Positions 53,005-61,435 of a DNA stretch of 64,000 bases are shown here, piece by piece; within the stretch, counting starts at the first letter, position 1; each line of letters begins with the position of its first letter. The stretch spans positions 1-64,000 of the forward strand of contig NZ_FQVT01000004.1 of assembly GCF_900129445.1 (NCBI RefSeq), written 5' to 3'. The DNA is from Salegentibacter echinorum (GTDB lineage Bacteria > Bacteroidota > Bacteroidia > Flavobacteriales > Flavobacteriaceae). The notes beneath the pieces are model-generated. The model had not been told where the DNA came from and did no database searches. It saw only the letters and a list, made by a program, of their open reading frames with translations. Both the position numbers and the translations under genes were made by a program.

Positions 53005-54039
53005 ATGACAAATTCAAAAATTAATATATCCGGGGAATACGTCATTAAATTTTTAGGAATTATAAGTTTAGTTTGGGTAATACTCACTTATGCTTCTGCT
53101 CTTATTTTGCCAATTTTGGTATCGGTCATCATCGCTACCTTATTGGATAAGCCCACGAAGATGATGAAAAAGTGGAAATTCCCTTCCTGGCTGGCCATTA
53201 GTATTTCTATCCTTATTACTGCTATAATCTTTATTTTATTATTTTGGTTAATTAGCTCGCAGGTAAATAATATTGCAAACGATTGGTCGGTAATACGGGA
53301 AAAGGCGATGGAGAAATTTGAGCTTTTCAGCTCCTGGATGCAAAGTAATTTTCAGGTAAATCCCAGAAAGGTTTTTAATAAAAATGTAGATTTCTTTAAC
53401 CAATTGCGAACCCTCGCGCAAGGTTTTTTGTCTTCGGTTACAAACATTTTTACAAGTTCCCTTCTTGTTTTAATCTATACCATTTTGTTCTTAATGCAGA
53501 AAGATTTTTTCATCCGGTTTTTTAAAAAACTTGTTAAAAATAACAGCGGCGCCGCTAATATTTTAAAAGATTCGGCTCAAATTATTAGCGGATACCTCCT
53601 GGGTAAGGTGAAAATTATGTTTTTTCTGTTTGTAATCTATTTTATAGGATTTAAAGTAGGACAAGTTCCTTATGCCTTGTTTTTAGCGCTATTTGCGGCC
53701 TTATTTTCTATTATTCCGTATGTGGGGAATATTATTGGTGGTGGGGTTGCAGTTATTTTGTCTTATCTATATGCCGGCGCCACTCCTGCCTTAATTGTAG
53801 TTGCAGTGATTTCTGCCACTCAATTAATAGAAAATTACATTTTAACCCCCTGGATTATTGGGGACGAGATAGATTTGAATCCGTTTATTACCGTTTTTGG
53901 CGTTATTTTATTTTCCAGCCTATGGGGAATAGTTGGGGCTATCATCGCCTTGCCTATTGTGGGGGTTTTAAAAGTTGTGTTTCAACATACCGAAGGCTTA
54001 GAAGCCTATGCTTATCTATTAAAAAAGCCAAAAAAATAA
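53005..54039 (+). CDS. AI-2E family transporter (PerM-like permease)
   Basis: The 344-residue integral membrane protein has the AI-2E/PerM layout: two N-terminal helices, a soluble helical loop (about 90-130), then a hydrophobic block ending in PIVGVLKVVFQHTEGLEAYA. Conserved GNIIGGGVAVILSYLYAG and ENYILTPWIIGDEIDLNPFI segments are present. Members export diverse small molecules or ions, and the substrate cannot be inferred. It is convergent with radA, 9 bases away. Confidence 0.9.
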   Translation: MTNSKINISGEYVIKFLGIISLVWVILTYASALILPILVSVIIATLLDKPTKMMKKWKFPSWLAISISILITAIIFILLFWLISSQVNNIANDWSVIREKAMEKFELFSSWMQSNFQVNPRKVFNKNVDFFNQLRTLAQGFLSSVTNIFTSSLLVLIYTILFLMQKDFFIRFFKKLVKNNSGAANILKDSAQIISGYLLGKVKIMFFLFVIYFIGFKVGQVPYALFLALFAALFSIIPYVGNIIGGGVAVILSYLYAGATPALIVVAVISATQLIENYILTPWIIGDEIDLNPFITVFGVILFSSLWGIVGAIIALPIVGVLKVVFQHTEGLEAYAYLLKKPKK

Positions 54040-54048
54040 TAATAAAAT

Positions 54049-55413
54049 CTAATCAAACAAATGACTTACCACATCTTCAATTTTAGCCACTTTTACCACT
54101 TTAATATTAAAATTGGCTTTTGAGATTTTACTTTGTTTTGAAACCAGGATAGCAGCAAAGCCCAGTTTCTCTGCTTCAGTAATTCGTTGTTCTACGCGGG
54201 TAACGGGTCTAATTTCTCCCGCCAGGCCAACTTCAGCAGCAAAACAAATATCTTTTTCAATAGCAATATCTTCGTTGGAGGAAAGGATGGCGGCGATAAC
54301 TGCCAGGTCTATCGCGGGATCATCAACACTGATCCCGCCGGTAATATTCAAAAAAACGTCTTTAGCCCCCAATCTAAAACCTGCCCGTTTTTCTAAAACA
54401 GCCAACAACATATTAAGTCGTTTTACATTATAACCGGTAGCCGAACGTTGGGGCGTACCATAAACGGCCGTACTTACCAATGCCTGGATTTCTATCATTA
54501 ATGGGCGCATTCCTTCTAAAGTCGCCGAAATTGCCGTGCCGCTTAAATCTTCATCATTTTTAGAGATAAGTATTTCGGAAGGATTGCTCACTTCCCTAAG
54601 TCCGCTGCCCTGCATTTCATAAATGCCAAGTTCGTGGGTAGAGCCAAAGCGGTTTTTGTGCGCCCGCAAAATTCTATATACGTGATTTCTATCGCCTTCA
54701 AACTGTAAAACAGTATCTACCATATGCTCCAGAACTTTGGGGCCGGCGATGCTGCCTTCTTTTGTGATATGACCAATTAAAATCACCGGGGTATTGGTTT
54801 CTTTGGCAAATTTTATCAGTTCTGCAGTGCATTCCCTAATTTGAGAAATACTACCCGGCGCGCTTTCAATATAATCGCTGTGCAGGGTTTGTATGGAATC
54901 TATAATAATCACCTCGGGCTCAATCGCTTCAATTTGCCTGAAAATATTTTGAGTTTTAGTCTCGGTAAGAATATAACAATTGGCAGCAACAGGATTAATA
55001 CGCTCAGCCCGCATTTTTATTTGCTGCTGACTTTCCTCTCCTGAAACATATAAGACTTTGTAATTTAACTGAAGCGAGATTTGTAACAGCAATGTACTTT
55101 TTCCAATTCCCGGCTCCCCGCCGAGTAGAGTGAGGGAACCCGGTACGAGGCCGCCGCCCAGCACCCGGTCTAATTCATTATTGCCGGTATTCCATCGATT
55201 TTGCGGACTATTCTCAATTTCAGCAATTTTCAATGGCTTTGCGGTGCGCTTTGCTTCTTTTGCAGCCGGAGATTTCCAGTCTTTTTTATCTGGTTTTTCT
55301 ATAATATCTTCTGCAATGGTATTCCATTCCCCGCAAGCGCTGCATTTTCCCTGCCATTTTGAATATTGGCTGCCACAGTTTTGACAGTAAAAAGTTGTTT
55401 TAACCTTCGCCAT
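54049..55413 (-). CDS. radA: DNA repair protein RadA
   Basis: The 454-residue protein has an N-terminal zinc finger (C10, C13, C24, C27), a RecA-like ATPase with Walker A GEPGIGKST (99-107), the KNRFG motif specific to RadA (near 250) and a C-terminal Lon-like domain. It helps branch migration in recombination. It is the last gene in the leftward run panC-panD-YbhN-esterase-like-radA, 47 bases after the esterase-like gene. Confidence 0.96.
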   Translation of the reverse strand: MAKVKTTFYCQNCGSQYSKWQGKCSACGEWNTIAEDIIEKPDKKDWKSPAAKEAKRTAKPLKIAEIENSPQNRWNTGNNELDRVLGGGLVPGSLTLLGGEPGIGKSTLLLQISLQLNYKVLYVSGEESQQQIKMRAERINPVAANCYILTETKTQNIFRQIEAIEPEVIIIDSIQTLHSDYIESAPGSISQIRECTAELIKFAKETNTPVILIGHITKEGSIAGPKVLEHMVDTVLQFEGDRNHVYRILRAHKNRFGSTHELGIYEMQGSGLREVSNPSEILISKNDEDLSGTAISATLEGMRPLMIEIQALVSTAVYGTPQRSATGYNVKRLNMLLAVLEKRAGFRLGAKDVFLNITGGISVDDPAIDLAVIAAILSSNEDIAIEKDICFAAEVGLAGEIRPVTRVEQRITEAEKLGFAAILVSKQSKISKANFNIKVVKVAKIEDVVSHLFD

Positions 55414-55442
55414 CTTCTATAAATCTATTTTTTGTTTTAAAT

Positions 55443-55456
55443 CTTGAACCTTGAAC
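55443..55456 (-). repeat. Two tandem GTTCAAG units
   Basis: CTTGAACCTTGAAC on the plus strand is two exact copies of the 7-bp unit seen four times after fbp (30928-30955). It lies in the 47-base gap between radA and the esterase-like gene. Confidence 0.55.
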
Positions 55457-55460
55457 CAGA

Positions 55461-56609
55461 CTAATAACCAAAATCCCTTTTAATCGCTTCAGCTTTTTCC
55501 AACATGAAATCGGTGTTCAGGAAAGCAATCTTTTGCTGTCCGTAGGCATTTTGGTAAATACGCATGGCTTTTTTGGGATTTCCGGTTTCTTCTTCATACC
55601 GGGCTTCAAAAAAAGTGCCCAACATGGTTTCGGGATAATTATCGTAAGCAAGTTTACTTAAGCCTTTGTAATCATCCCAGCGCCTGGTTTTTTCAATAGC
55701 GTTGTAGATGGCCATAAAATCTTTCACCCTAATTTGTTTTTCTATGCCGTACAGCTGTAAAATACTTTCATATTTATCTTGCAAAAAGCTTAAAGGCGAC
55801 AAAGAAGTTTGCAACAAGATTTCATTGTAATCTTTTTCACTTATGGGCCTAAATACCGTAAACATGCTCTCCAGGGCAGAAGGAATCGCTTTTCCAACTA
55901 AAGTATAATGGGTAGCGTGTTGAAAATCATCGAATTTATAACTTACCAGTTCATTATCTATTGCAGCCAATTGGTTATTGAAGTTTTTAATATTCTCCTT
56001 TAATCCTGGGATATCATTGCTGCCGGTAGCAAGGTAAAACCACTTTTTAGTTTCAGATTTTGCCAGGGAACTGCTTATGCGATCGGCCATTTTTGGGGCG
56101 AGATCTGGGCTTAAGTTTATGTACCCATCAAAAATAGGGTGTGATTTCAGTAGGTAGTAATTAATAAAATTGGCGGTATAATCGTGGCCAACTATTACCC
56201 TAAAATTTGCCGTGCGATATTTCTCGTCGAGATAGGTCATTAATTCCATGCCTAGAAACTCAAAAAATGCAGCGCCTTTATCTGCCGGAAGAAAATTCAT
56301 ATCTTCATAATAAGCATCGTCCATACGAGTTCTGCTTTGATTAATGCCTACTACGATCATTTCTGGGGCATCTTCCCAATAAGAATAGTAATCTACATTT
56401 CCCGCCATAGGCTCAAAAAGGTAATCCCCATCTAAAACCAGCATTATTGGGTAGGTTTTCTCGGTGTTTTCTTCATAATTACGTGGAAGTTGGATTTTTA
56501 ACTCTCGCGTTTCGTCTAATTTTTCAGAAGAAATTGTTTCATAAATAGTTTGTGAAAAACTCAACAAGGGAATGTTAAGTATCACAAATAGGAGTAGTTT
56601 TTTTATCAT
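55461..56609 (-). CDS. Esterase-like alpha/beta hydrolase with altered nucleophile site
   Basis: The 382-residue protein has a signal peptide (LLLFVILNIPLLSFSQ). The putative esterase (Fes/IroE-like) fold follows, with RELKIQLPRNYEE, PIMLVLDGDYLF and IVVGINQSRT. The nucleophile elbow, normally GHSxGG, reads GHDYTAN (D143), so the catalytic Ser is missing. The likely His (FQHATHYT) is kept. A C-terminal TPR-like helical part (about 290-382) follows. It could be a non-catalytic binding protein. It is part of the panC-to-radA leftward run. Confidence 0.85.
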   Translation of the reverse strand: MIKKLLLFVILNIPLLSFSQTIYETISSEKLDETRELKIQLPRNYEENTEKTYPIMLVLDGDYLFEPMAGNVDYYSYWEDAPEMIVVGINQSRTRMDDAYYEDMNFLPADKGAAFFEFLGMELMTYLDEKYRTANFRVIVGHDYTANFINYYLLKSHPIFDGYINLSPDLAPKMADRISSSLAKSETKKWFYLATGSNDIPGLKENIKNFNNQLAAIDNELVSYKFDDFQHATHYTLVGKAIPSALESMFTVFRPISEKDYNEILLQTSLSPLSFLQDKYESILQLYGIEKQIRVKDFMAIYNAIEKTRRWDDYKGLSKLAYDNYPETMLGTFFEARYEEETGNPKKAMRIYQNAYGQQKIAFLNTDFMLEKAEAIKRDFGY

Positions 56610-56643
56610 AGGTGTTTCTGTTTTAACCCAGACAAGGTAGTTA

Positions 56644-57609
56644 TTATTTTTTTCTATTGAAAATGGGAAGAAATATGAAAGAGAGTCCGCCGAGAAGAAT
56701 TACCAATAGAGTTTGAGTGCCCCAGGTAAGCCAGCCAAAGGCTTCCCCGTGTTCTTTTGATATATCAAACAAAAGCATAAATGCGCCAATACTAACGGGA
56801 TAAACACCAATCCCGCCATTGGTTGCCGAGACCACAAAAGAACCAACTACAAAGGCACCCATTATTACAGAAAGGTTGGTTTTTTCCATTCCGGGTACGG
56901 CAAAGATCACTACGTAAAACATAAGAATGTACATGATCCAAATAAAGAGAGTATGGAAGATAAATGCCCATTTTTGTTTCATTTTAAAAATGCTTCGCAT
57001 TCCTTCCAGAAGACCTTTTGCCATTTTTTTGATCTTAACCAGGAAAGAAAGCTTAGATCTTTTTATAAATTGTAGAATTAGAAGGCCAAATAGCAATAAT
57101 ATAGCTAGAATTCCTGCACTTAATAAGGGGTTTATATCGTGGCTTTTAAAATAAGCCAGGAGGTGTTCGGTTTGCATAAGAAATGTGATCGCCGTTACTG
57201 TAAGCATCACTACAACATCGGCTACCCTTTCAGAAATAATAGTACCAAAGGTTTTTTCAAAAGGGATTTCTTCATAGCTGGATAAACTGGCCGCTCTAAG
57301 TACTTCACCAGATCTTGGAATCCCAAGATTAGCTAGGTAACCGGCCATTACTGCCATAAAGCTATTTGCAAGCTTTGGTTTATAGCCTAGTGGTTCCAGT
57401 AAAAATTTCCAACGATAGGCACGGGAAAGATGTGAAAGCCCGCCAAAAGTGAAAGATAAGATTAAAAACCACCAATTGGCATTAGAAATATTTTGCCAAA
57501 GTTGAGCTCTTTCTTCAGGGGTGGCGCTGCTTAGAGAATACCATATTAAAAAAACTCCCAGGGATAGTGGGAGTGCAATTTTAAGTATTTTAAGCGTTTT
57601 TTTTTTCAA
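56644..57609 (-). CDS. YbhN/UPF0104 family membrane protein (lysylphosphatidylglycerol synthase TM-like)
   Basis: The 321-residue protein has seven to eight transmembrane segments with the family marks AYRWKFLLEPLGYK, AGYLANLGIPRSGEVLRA and SATNGGIGVYPVSIGAFML. This corresponds to the flippase-like transmembrane part of MprF without the catalytic synthase domain. The function is unknown, possibly lipid translocation. It lies 37 bases after panD and 34 bases before the esterase-like gene. Confidence 0.88.
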   Translation of the reverse strand: MKKKTLKILKIALPLSLGVFLIWYSLSSATPEERAQLWQNISNANWWFLILSFTFGGLSHLSRAYRWKFLLEPLGYKPKLANSFMAVMAGYLANLGIPRSGEVLRAASLSSYEEIPFEKTFGTIISERVADVVVMLTVTAITFLMQTEHLLAYFKSHDINPLLSAGILAILLLFGLLILQFIKRSKLSFLVKIKKMAKGLLEGMRSIFKMKQKWAFIFHTLFIWIMYILMFYVVIFAVPGMEKTNLSVIMGAFVVGSFVVSATNGGIGVYPVSIGAFMLLFDISKEHGEAFGWLTWGTQTLLVILLGGLSFIFLPIFNRKK

Positions 57610-57646
57610 GGACCTGAAGCGGGTTTATATAATTAAGCTATTATAA

Positions 57647-57997
57647 TTAGCTTATTAGGTTGGTTTCTTCATTTGGAAAAACCAGTGAAGGTTTAAATGC
57701 TTTGGCCTCTTCAAAGTCCATAATTGCATAGGCGATAAGAATCAATATATCTCCTTTGGCTACTTTCCTGGCTGCCGCACCATTTAAAGTGATTTCTCCA
57801 GAATTTCTTGGCCCGGGTATAACGTAGGTTTCCAAACGTTCGCCATTATTATTATTTACAATTTGAACTTTTTCGCCTTCAATAATGTTGGCAGCTTCCA
57901 TGAGATCTTCATCTATGGTAATGCTGCCTATATAATTGAGATCGGCGCCGGTAACTTTTACACGATGTATTTTAGATTTTACTACGTGAACTTGCAT
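57647..57997 (-). CDS. panD: Aspartate 1-decarboxylase
   Basis: The 116-residue pro-enzyme makes beta-alanine for pantothenate. The self-cleavage site is YIGSITID with G24-S25, giving the pyruvoyl group. YAIMDFEEA closes the fold. Length and motif are normal for PanD. It starts 10 bases after panC, so the two form an operon that supplies both the beta-alanine and its ligase. Confidence 0.96.
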   Translation of the reverse strand: MQVHVVKSKIHRVKVTGADLNYIGSITIDEDLMEAANIIEGEKVQIVNNNNGERLETYVIPGPRNSGEITLNGAAARKVAKGDILILIAYAIMDFEEAKAFKPSLVFPNEETNLIS

Positions 57998-58007
57998 GTT
58001 ATAGTAT

Positions 58008-58859
58008 TTAATTTGTTAAGGCGATATTGTCTATAAGTCTTATTTCGCCGGCATAAGCAGCAATAAAAGCCCTATAATCCTCGTCTTTTTCTTTACTAAC
58101 TGTTTTCTTTAAGGTTCGGGTGCTGGCTATTTCAAAATATTCCAGAACCAGGTCCGGTTGTTTTTTGAATTCGCTAATCACCCAATCTTCAATATATTCT
58201 GCACTTTTTGTGCCAAATAATTCCCTGGTTTTAAGCAAAGTCTTATAAATAAAGGCTGCCTGGTTTCTTTGGCTGGCAGTTAATCTTTCATTGCGAGAAC
58301 TGCGCGCTAAACCATTCTCTTCCCTTAAAATGGGACAGCCTATTATTTCTACCGGCAGGTTGTTTTTTTCGGTTAACTTTTTTACAATTTGTAATTGCTG
58401 AAAATCTTTTTCTCCAAAAAATGCCTTATCAGGTTTTATAATGGTAAACAGTCTTTTAACAATGGTTCCTACTCCGTCAAAATGTCCGTTTCTGTGTTTT
58501 CCTTCCATTACACCTTCCAAACCGTCAAAATTAAAGTGTTCTGAAGCGATATTTTCCCCGTATAATTCGTTCGCAGTAGGAGCGAAAACCCAAAGGTTTT
58601 CGTGGGTTTGTTTTAACATCTGGATATCCTGCTCTAAAGTGCGAGGATATCGTTCAAGATCTTCTGGGTTGTCAAACTGAGTTGGATTCACGAAGATACT
58701 GATTATCACGCGGTCACATTCTTTTAGAGCTTGTTTAACCAACGAAATATGGCCGTGATGTAATGCACCCATTGTGGGCACTAAACCCAGTGTTTTTCCT
58801 TGAGATTTCTCGGCTTTTACAGCCGATTGTAATGGGGTTTTTTCCTTGAAAACCTTCAT
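58008..58859 (-). CDS. panC: Pantothenate synthetase
   Basis: The 283-residue ligase joins pantoate and beta-alanine with ATP. Visible are the nucleotide motif GALHHGH (31-37), [11 protein letters not shown], and NGLARSSRN in the KMSKS-like position. panD is directly downstream. It has a candidate promoter at 58883-58890, divergent from the glycogen synthase-like gene. Confidence 0.96.
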   Translation of the reverse strand: MKVFKEKTPLQSAVKAEKSQGKTLGLVPTMGALHHGHISLVKQALKECDRVIISIFVNPTQFDNPEDLERYPRTLEQDIQMLKQTHENLWVFAPTANELYGENIASEHFNFDGLEGVMEGKHRNGHFDGVGTIVKRLFTIIKPDKAFFGEKDFQQLQIVKKLTEKNNLPVEIIGCPILREENGLARSSRNERLTASQRNQAAFIYKTLLKTRELFGTKSAEYIEDWVISEFKKQPDLVLEYFEIASTRTLKKTVSKEKDEDYRAFIAAYAGEIRLIDNIALTN

Positions 58860-58882
58860 TTTATTATAAAATTAACAGCGTG

Positions 58883-58890
58883 CAAACTTA
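58883..58890 (-). promoter_or_regulatory. -7 promoter box (TAAGTTTG) of panC-panD
   Basis: Perfect TAnnTTTG on the minus strand, 23 bases upstream of the panC start. A TTG lies only 12 bases further upstream, too near for the usual spacing. Confidence 0.5.
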
Positions 58891-58921
58891 ATATATTACC
58901 AGCAATCTGCATAAAATTTTG

Positions 58922-58929
58922 TAATTTTG
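58922..58929 (+). promoter_or_regulatory. -7 promoter box (TAATTTTG) of the glycogen synthase-like gene
   Basis: Perfect TAnnTTTG, 41 bases upstream of the chosen ATG. It faces the panC box across 31 bases, forming a divergent promoter pair. Confidence 0.5.
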
Positions 58930-58970
58930 CTTGATTTTTGTTCGCAACCGCAATTAAAGTAATCAATTAT

Positions 58971-59783
58971 ATGAAAGACAAGAGGATATTATACGTATCA
59001 TCTGAAGTTATTCCTTACCTACCTGAAACCGAAATTTCATCTACTTCTTTTGAAGCTGCTAAAATGGTAAACAATCTTGGTGGGCAAATTCGGATTTTTA
59101 TGCCCCGGTTTGGTAACATTAATGAACGTCGTCACCAATTGCACGAAGTGATAAGGCTCTCTGGGATGAACCTTGTAATCAACGATTTGGATATGCCTTT
59201 AATTATTAAAGTAGCATCCATTCCCAAAGAGCGCATGCAGGTCTATTTTATAGATAATGAAGATTATTTTAAAAGAAAAGCCACATTGACCGATGAAGAT
59301 GGGAATTTATTTGACGATAATGACGAAAGAGCTATTTTCTTTGCCAAAGGAGTAATAGAAACCGTAAAGAAATTAAATTGGTCGCCAGATATTATTCACG
59401 TGAATGGTTGGCTGGCTTCCCTGTTGCCATTATACCTAAGACGATATTACGGTAATGAGCCATTATTTAATAAAGCAAAAATTGTGACTTCTATTTACAA
59501 TGAAGGCTTTGAAGGAACGTTAGATGAGGAGATGCAGGAGAAAGTCTTGTTTGACGGGATGGAAAATTCCGACGTTAAACATTTAAAAACGCCTAATTTC
59601 GAAAATCTAATGAAGCTTGCTTCCCTGCATTCCGATGCTATTATTATGGCTAGTGAAGATTTGCCAGACGAAATTACAGATTATGTGAAGAAGCTTAAGA
59701 AACCAGTACTTCCTTATAAAAACAAAGAAGAATTTAACCAGGCTTATCAGGATTTTTATACCGATAAAGTTTTATCTGAATAG
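58971..59783 (+). CDS. Half-length glycogen/starch synthase-like protein (GT5 N-terminal domain only)
   Basis: The 270-residue protein covers only the first Rossmann half of a GT5 synthase (ILYVSSEVIPY, NLGGQIRIFMPRFGNI, PDIIHVNGWLASLLPLYLRR, VTSIYNEGFEG). Bacterial GlgA is about 470 residues with a second half carrying much of the donor site. The KTGGLADV motif is replaced by a serine-rich ISSTSFEAA segment, so synthase activity is doubtful. Bacteroidota commonly have this short form. The start is ATG 58971, in place of an upstream TTG. DUF4270 follows at 13 bases. Confidence 0.85.
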   Translation: MKDKRILYVSSEVIPYLPETEISSTSFEAAKMVNNLGGQIRIFMPRFGNINERRHQLHEVIRLSGMNLVINDLDMPLIIKVASIPKERMQVYFIDNEDYFKRKATLTDEDGNLFDDNDERAIFFAKGVIETVKKLNWSPDIIHVNGWLASLLPLYLRRYYGNEPLFNKAKIVTSIYNEGFEGTLDEEMQEKVLFDGMENSDVKHLKTPNFENLMKLASLHSDAIIMASEDLPDEITDYVKKLKKPVLPYKNKEEFNQAYQDFYTDKVLSE

Positions 59784-59796
59784 TAAAAAATACCGA

Positions 59797-61392
59797 ATGA
59801 ATTTTAAGAAAGTAATGTCTAAAGCAACAGCTATACTTGGTGTTGTTTTTGTTTTTGCGGCATGTGATGACGAGTTTAGTAATGTTGGGGGTGATATTAT
59901 AGAAAACCCCAGCGACCTGGAAGTAAAAGAGGTAGAAGTTCTCGCTTATAATAAAAAGCTTAATGCGGTACAAACCAATACCCTTAATAATAGTTTATTA
60001 GGAGTATATAGCCACCCTGTGTATGGGCAATCTACGGCGAGTATTCTTTCACAAATTTCACTAAGTACTAAAAACCCCACTTTTGGAATAGAGCCAGAAT
60101 TGGATAGCGTGGTCATGACTATTCCATACTTTAGTACAAAAGGAGAATTGGATGAAGACGGTAATTTGGAATATAGCTTAGATTCAATTTACGGAAGCGA
60201 GCCTATTAAAATCACTGTTCAGGAATCAAATTATTTCCTAAACGATTTGGATCCCGATGCTGGTTTTGATAATAGTAAGTACTATTCCAATCAACAGGAA
60301 CTTTTTGAGCAAAACCTGGTTGGGAATGTGATTTATGAAGATGCTAATTTTGTACCTTCTGAAAAAGCTATAGTTTCTTATGAGAAGAATGAAGATGGCG
60401 TGGAAGATACTATTACCAAAGCTCCTGCTCTAAGAATAAAATTGCCAACGGCTTACTTTAAAGAAAAGATTATCGATAGGGAAGGCTCTAATGTGCTGAG
60501 TAACAATAACAACTTTAGAAATTATTTAAGGGGACTTTTTATAAAAGCTGAAGCTACCGGAGAAAACGGTACTATGATGCTTTTGGAAAACTTAAGACAA
60601 AACGGCGATATTAAGCTTTATTATACTTCTGAAGTAAAAGGAACAAACGATGACGGTGAAGAGGAGACCACTCGGGAAAAGCGCGATTACACCTTAGGTT
60701 TTGGGAATAGCATTGTAAATACTTTTGAAGGGGATTACCCCAGCGATATTCTACAGGCGATCAACGATTCTAATGAAGAAACAGGTGCAGAAAACCTCTT
60801 CTTAAAAGGAGGAGAAGGTAGTATGGCTGTAATAGAATTATTTGATTCTAAGACGCAAATTGAAGATTTAAAGGAAAATAATTGGTTAATTAATGAAGCG
60901 AACCTCATTTTTCACGTAAATCGTGATTTTGTTAATAATGTGAATGAAAACAACAGGTTGTATTTATATGATCTTACCAATGGGACTTTCCTTGCAGATT
61001 ATGGTTTCGCTAGGAATTTTGTAGGCGACTACATCGCTGGAGAACCTTTAAATTCACTAAAATCTTTCTCGGCTCCAATAAAGGAAGATGAAGAATCTGG
61101 CGATTATAGTTACACCGTGAATATCACCCAACACGTAGCAAATATCATTGAAAATGATGCAGATAACGTGAAATTGGGATTAGTAATTGTCGATAATATT
61201 AATAATGTAGCTACCCAGAACCAGGATGGTACTATATTGCCCATTCAAACTGGGGTGAAAGGTGTTGATTCTGTCGAGACCTTGCCTGTTGAGACAGTGT
61301 TAACACCAGAGGGTACGGTGCTTTACGGTAACCTGGCAAATGATGAAGAAAAACGTTTAAAATTAAGAATTTACTATACAGAGACAGAATAG
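59797..61392 (+). CDS. DUF4270 domain lipoprotein
   Basis: The 531-residue protein has a lipoprotein signal (VVFVFAAC, C23) and the DUF4270 body, rich in Asn, Asp and beta strands, with LNNSLLGVYSHPVYGQSTAS near the N terminus and an end of KRLKLRIYYTE. It is a Bacteroidota outer-surface or envelope lipoprotein of unknown function. It starts 13 bases after the glycogen synthase-like gene, a pairing that I recall in other flavobacteria, and glmS follows at 43 bases. Confidence 0.88.
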   Translation: MNFKKVMSKATAILGVVFVFAACDDEFSNVGGDIIENPSDLEVKEVEVLAYNKKLNAVQTNTLNNSLLGVYSHPVYGQSTASILSQISLSTKNPTFGIEPELDSVVMTIPYFSTKGELDEDGNLEYSLDSIYGSEPIKITVQESNYFLNDLDPDAGFDNSKYYSNQQELFEQNLVGNVIYEDANFVPSEKAIVSYEKNEDGVEDTITKAPALRIKLPTAYFKEKIIDREGSNVLSNNNNFRNYLRGLFIKAEATGENGTMMLLENLRQNGDIKLYYTSEVKGTNDDGEEETTREKRDYTLGFGNSIVNTFEGDYPSDILQAINDSNEETGAENLFLKGGEGSMAVIELFDSKTQIEDLKENNWLINEANLIFHVNRDFVNNVNENNRLYLYDLTNGTFLADYGFARNFVGDYIAGEPLNSLKSFSAPIKEDEESGDYSYTVNITQHVANIIENDADNVKLGLVIVDNINNVATQNQDGTILPIQTGVKGVDSVETLPVETVLTPEGTVLYGNLANDEEKRLKLRIYYTETE

Positions 61393-61435
61393 AACAAACC
61401 ATAACTAATTTAACTTAATCTAATAGAACTACATT

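Noticed and set aside
61393-61435. Possible glmS ribozyme before glmS
   Set aside because: Only 43 bases separate DUF4270 from glmS, too short for the ribozyme, and no matching structure was seen.
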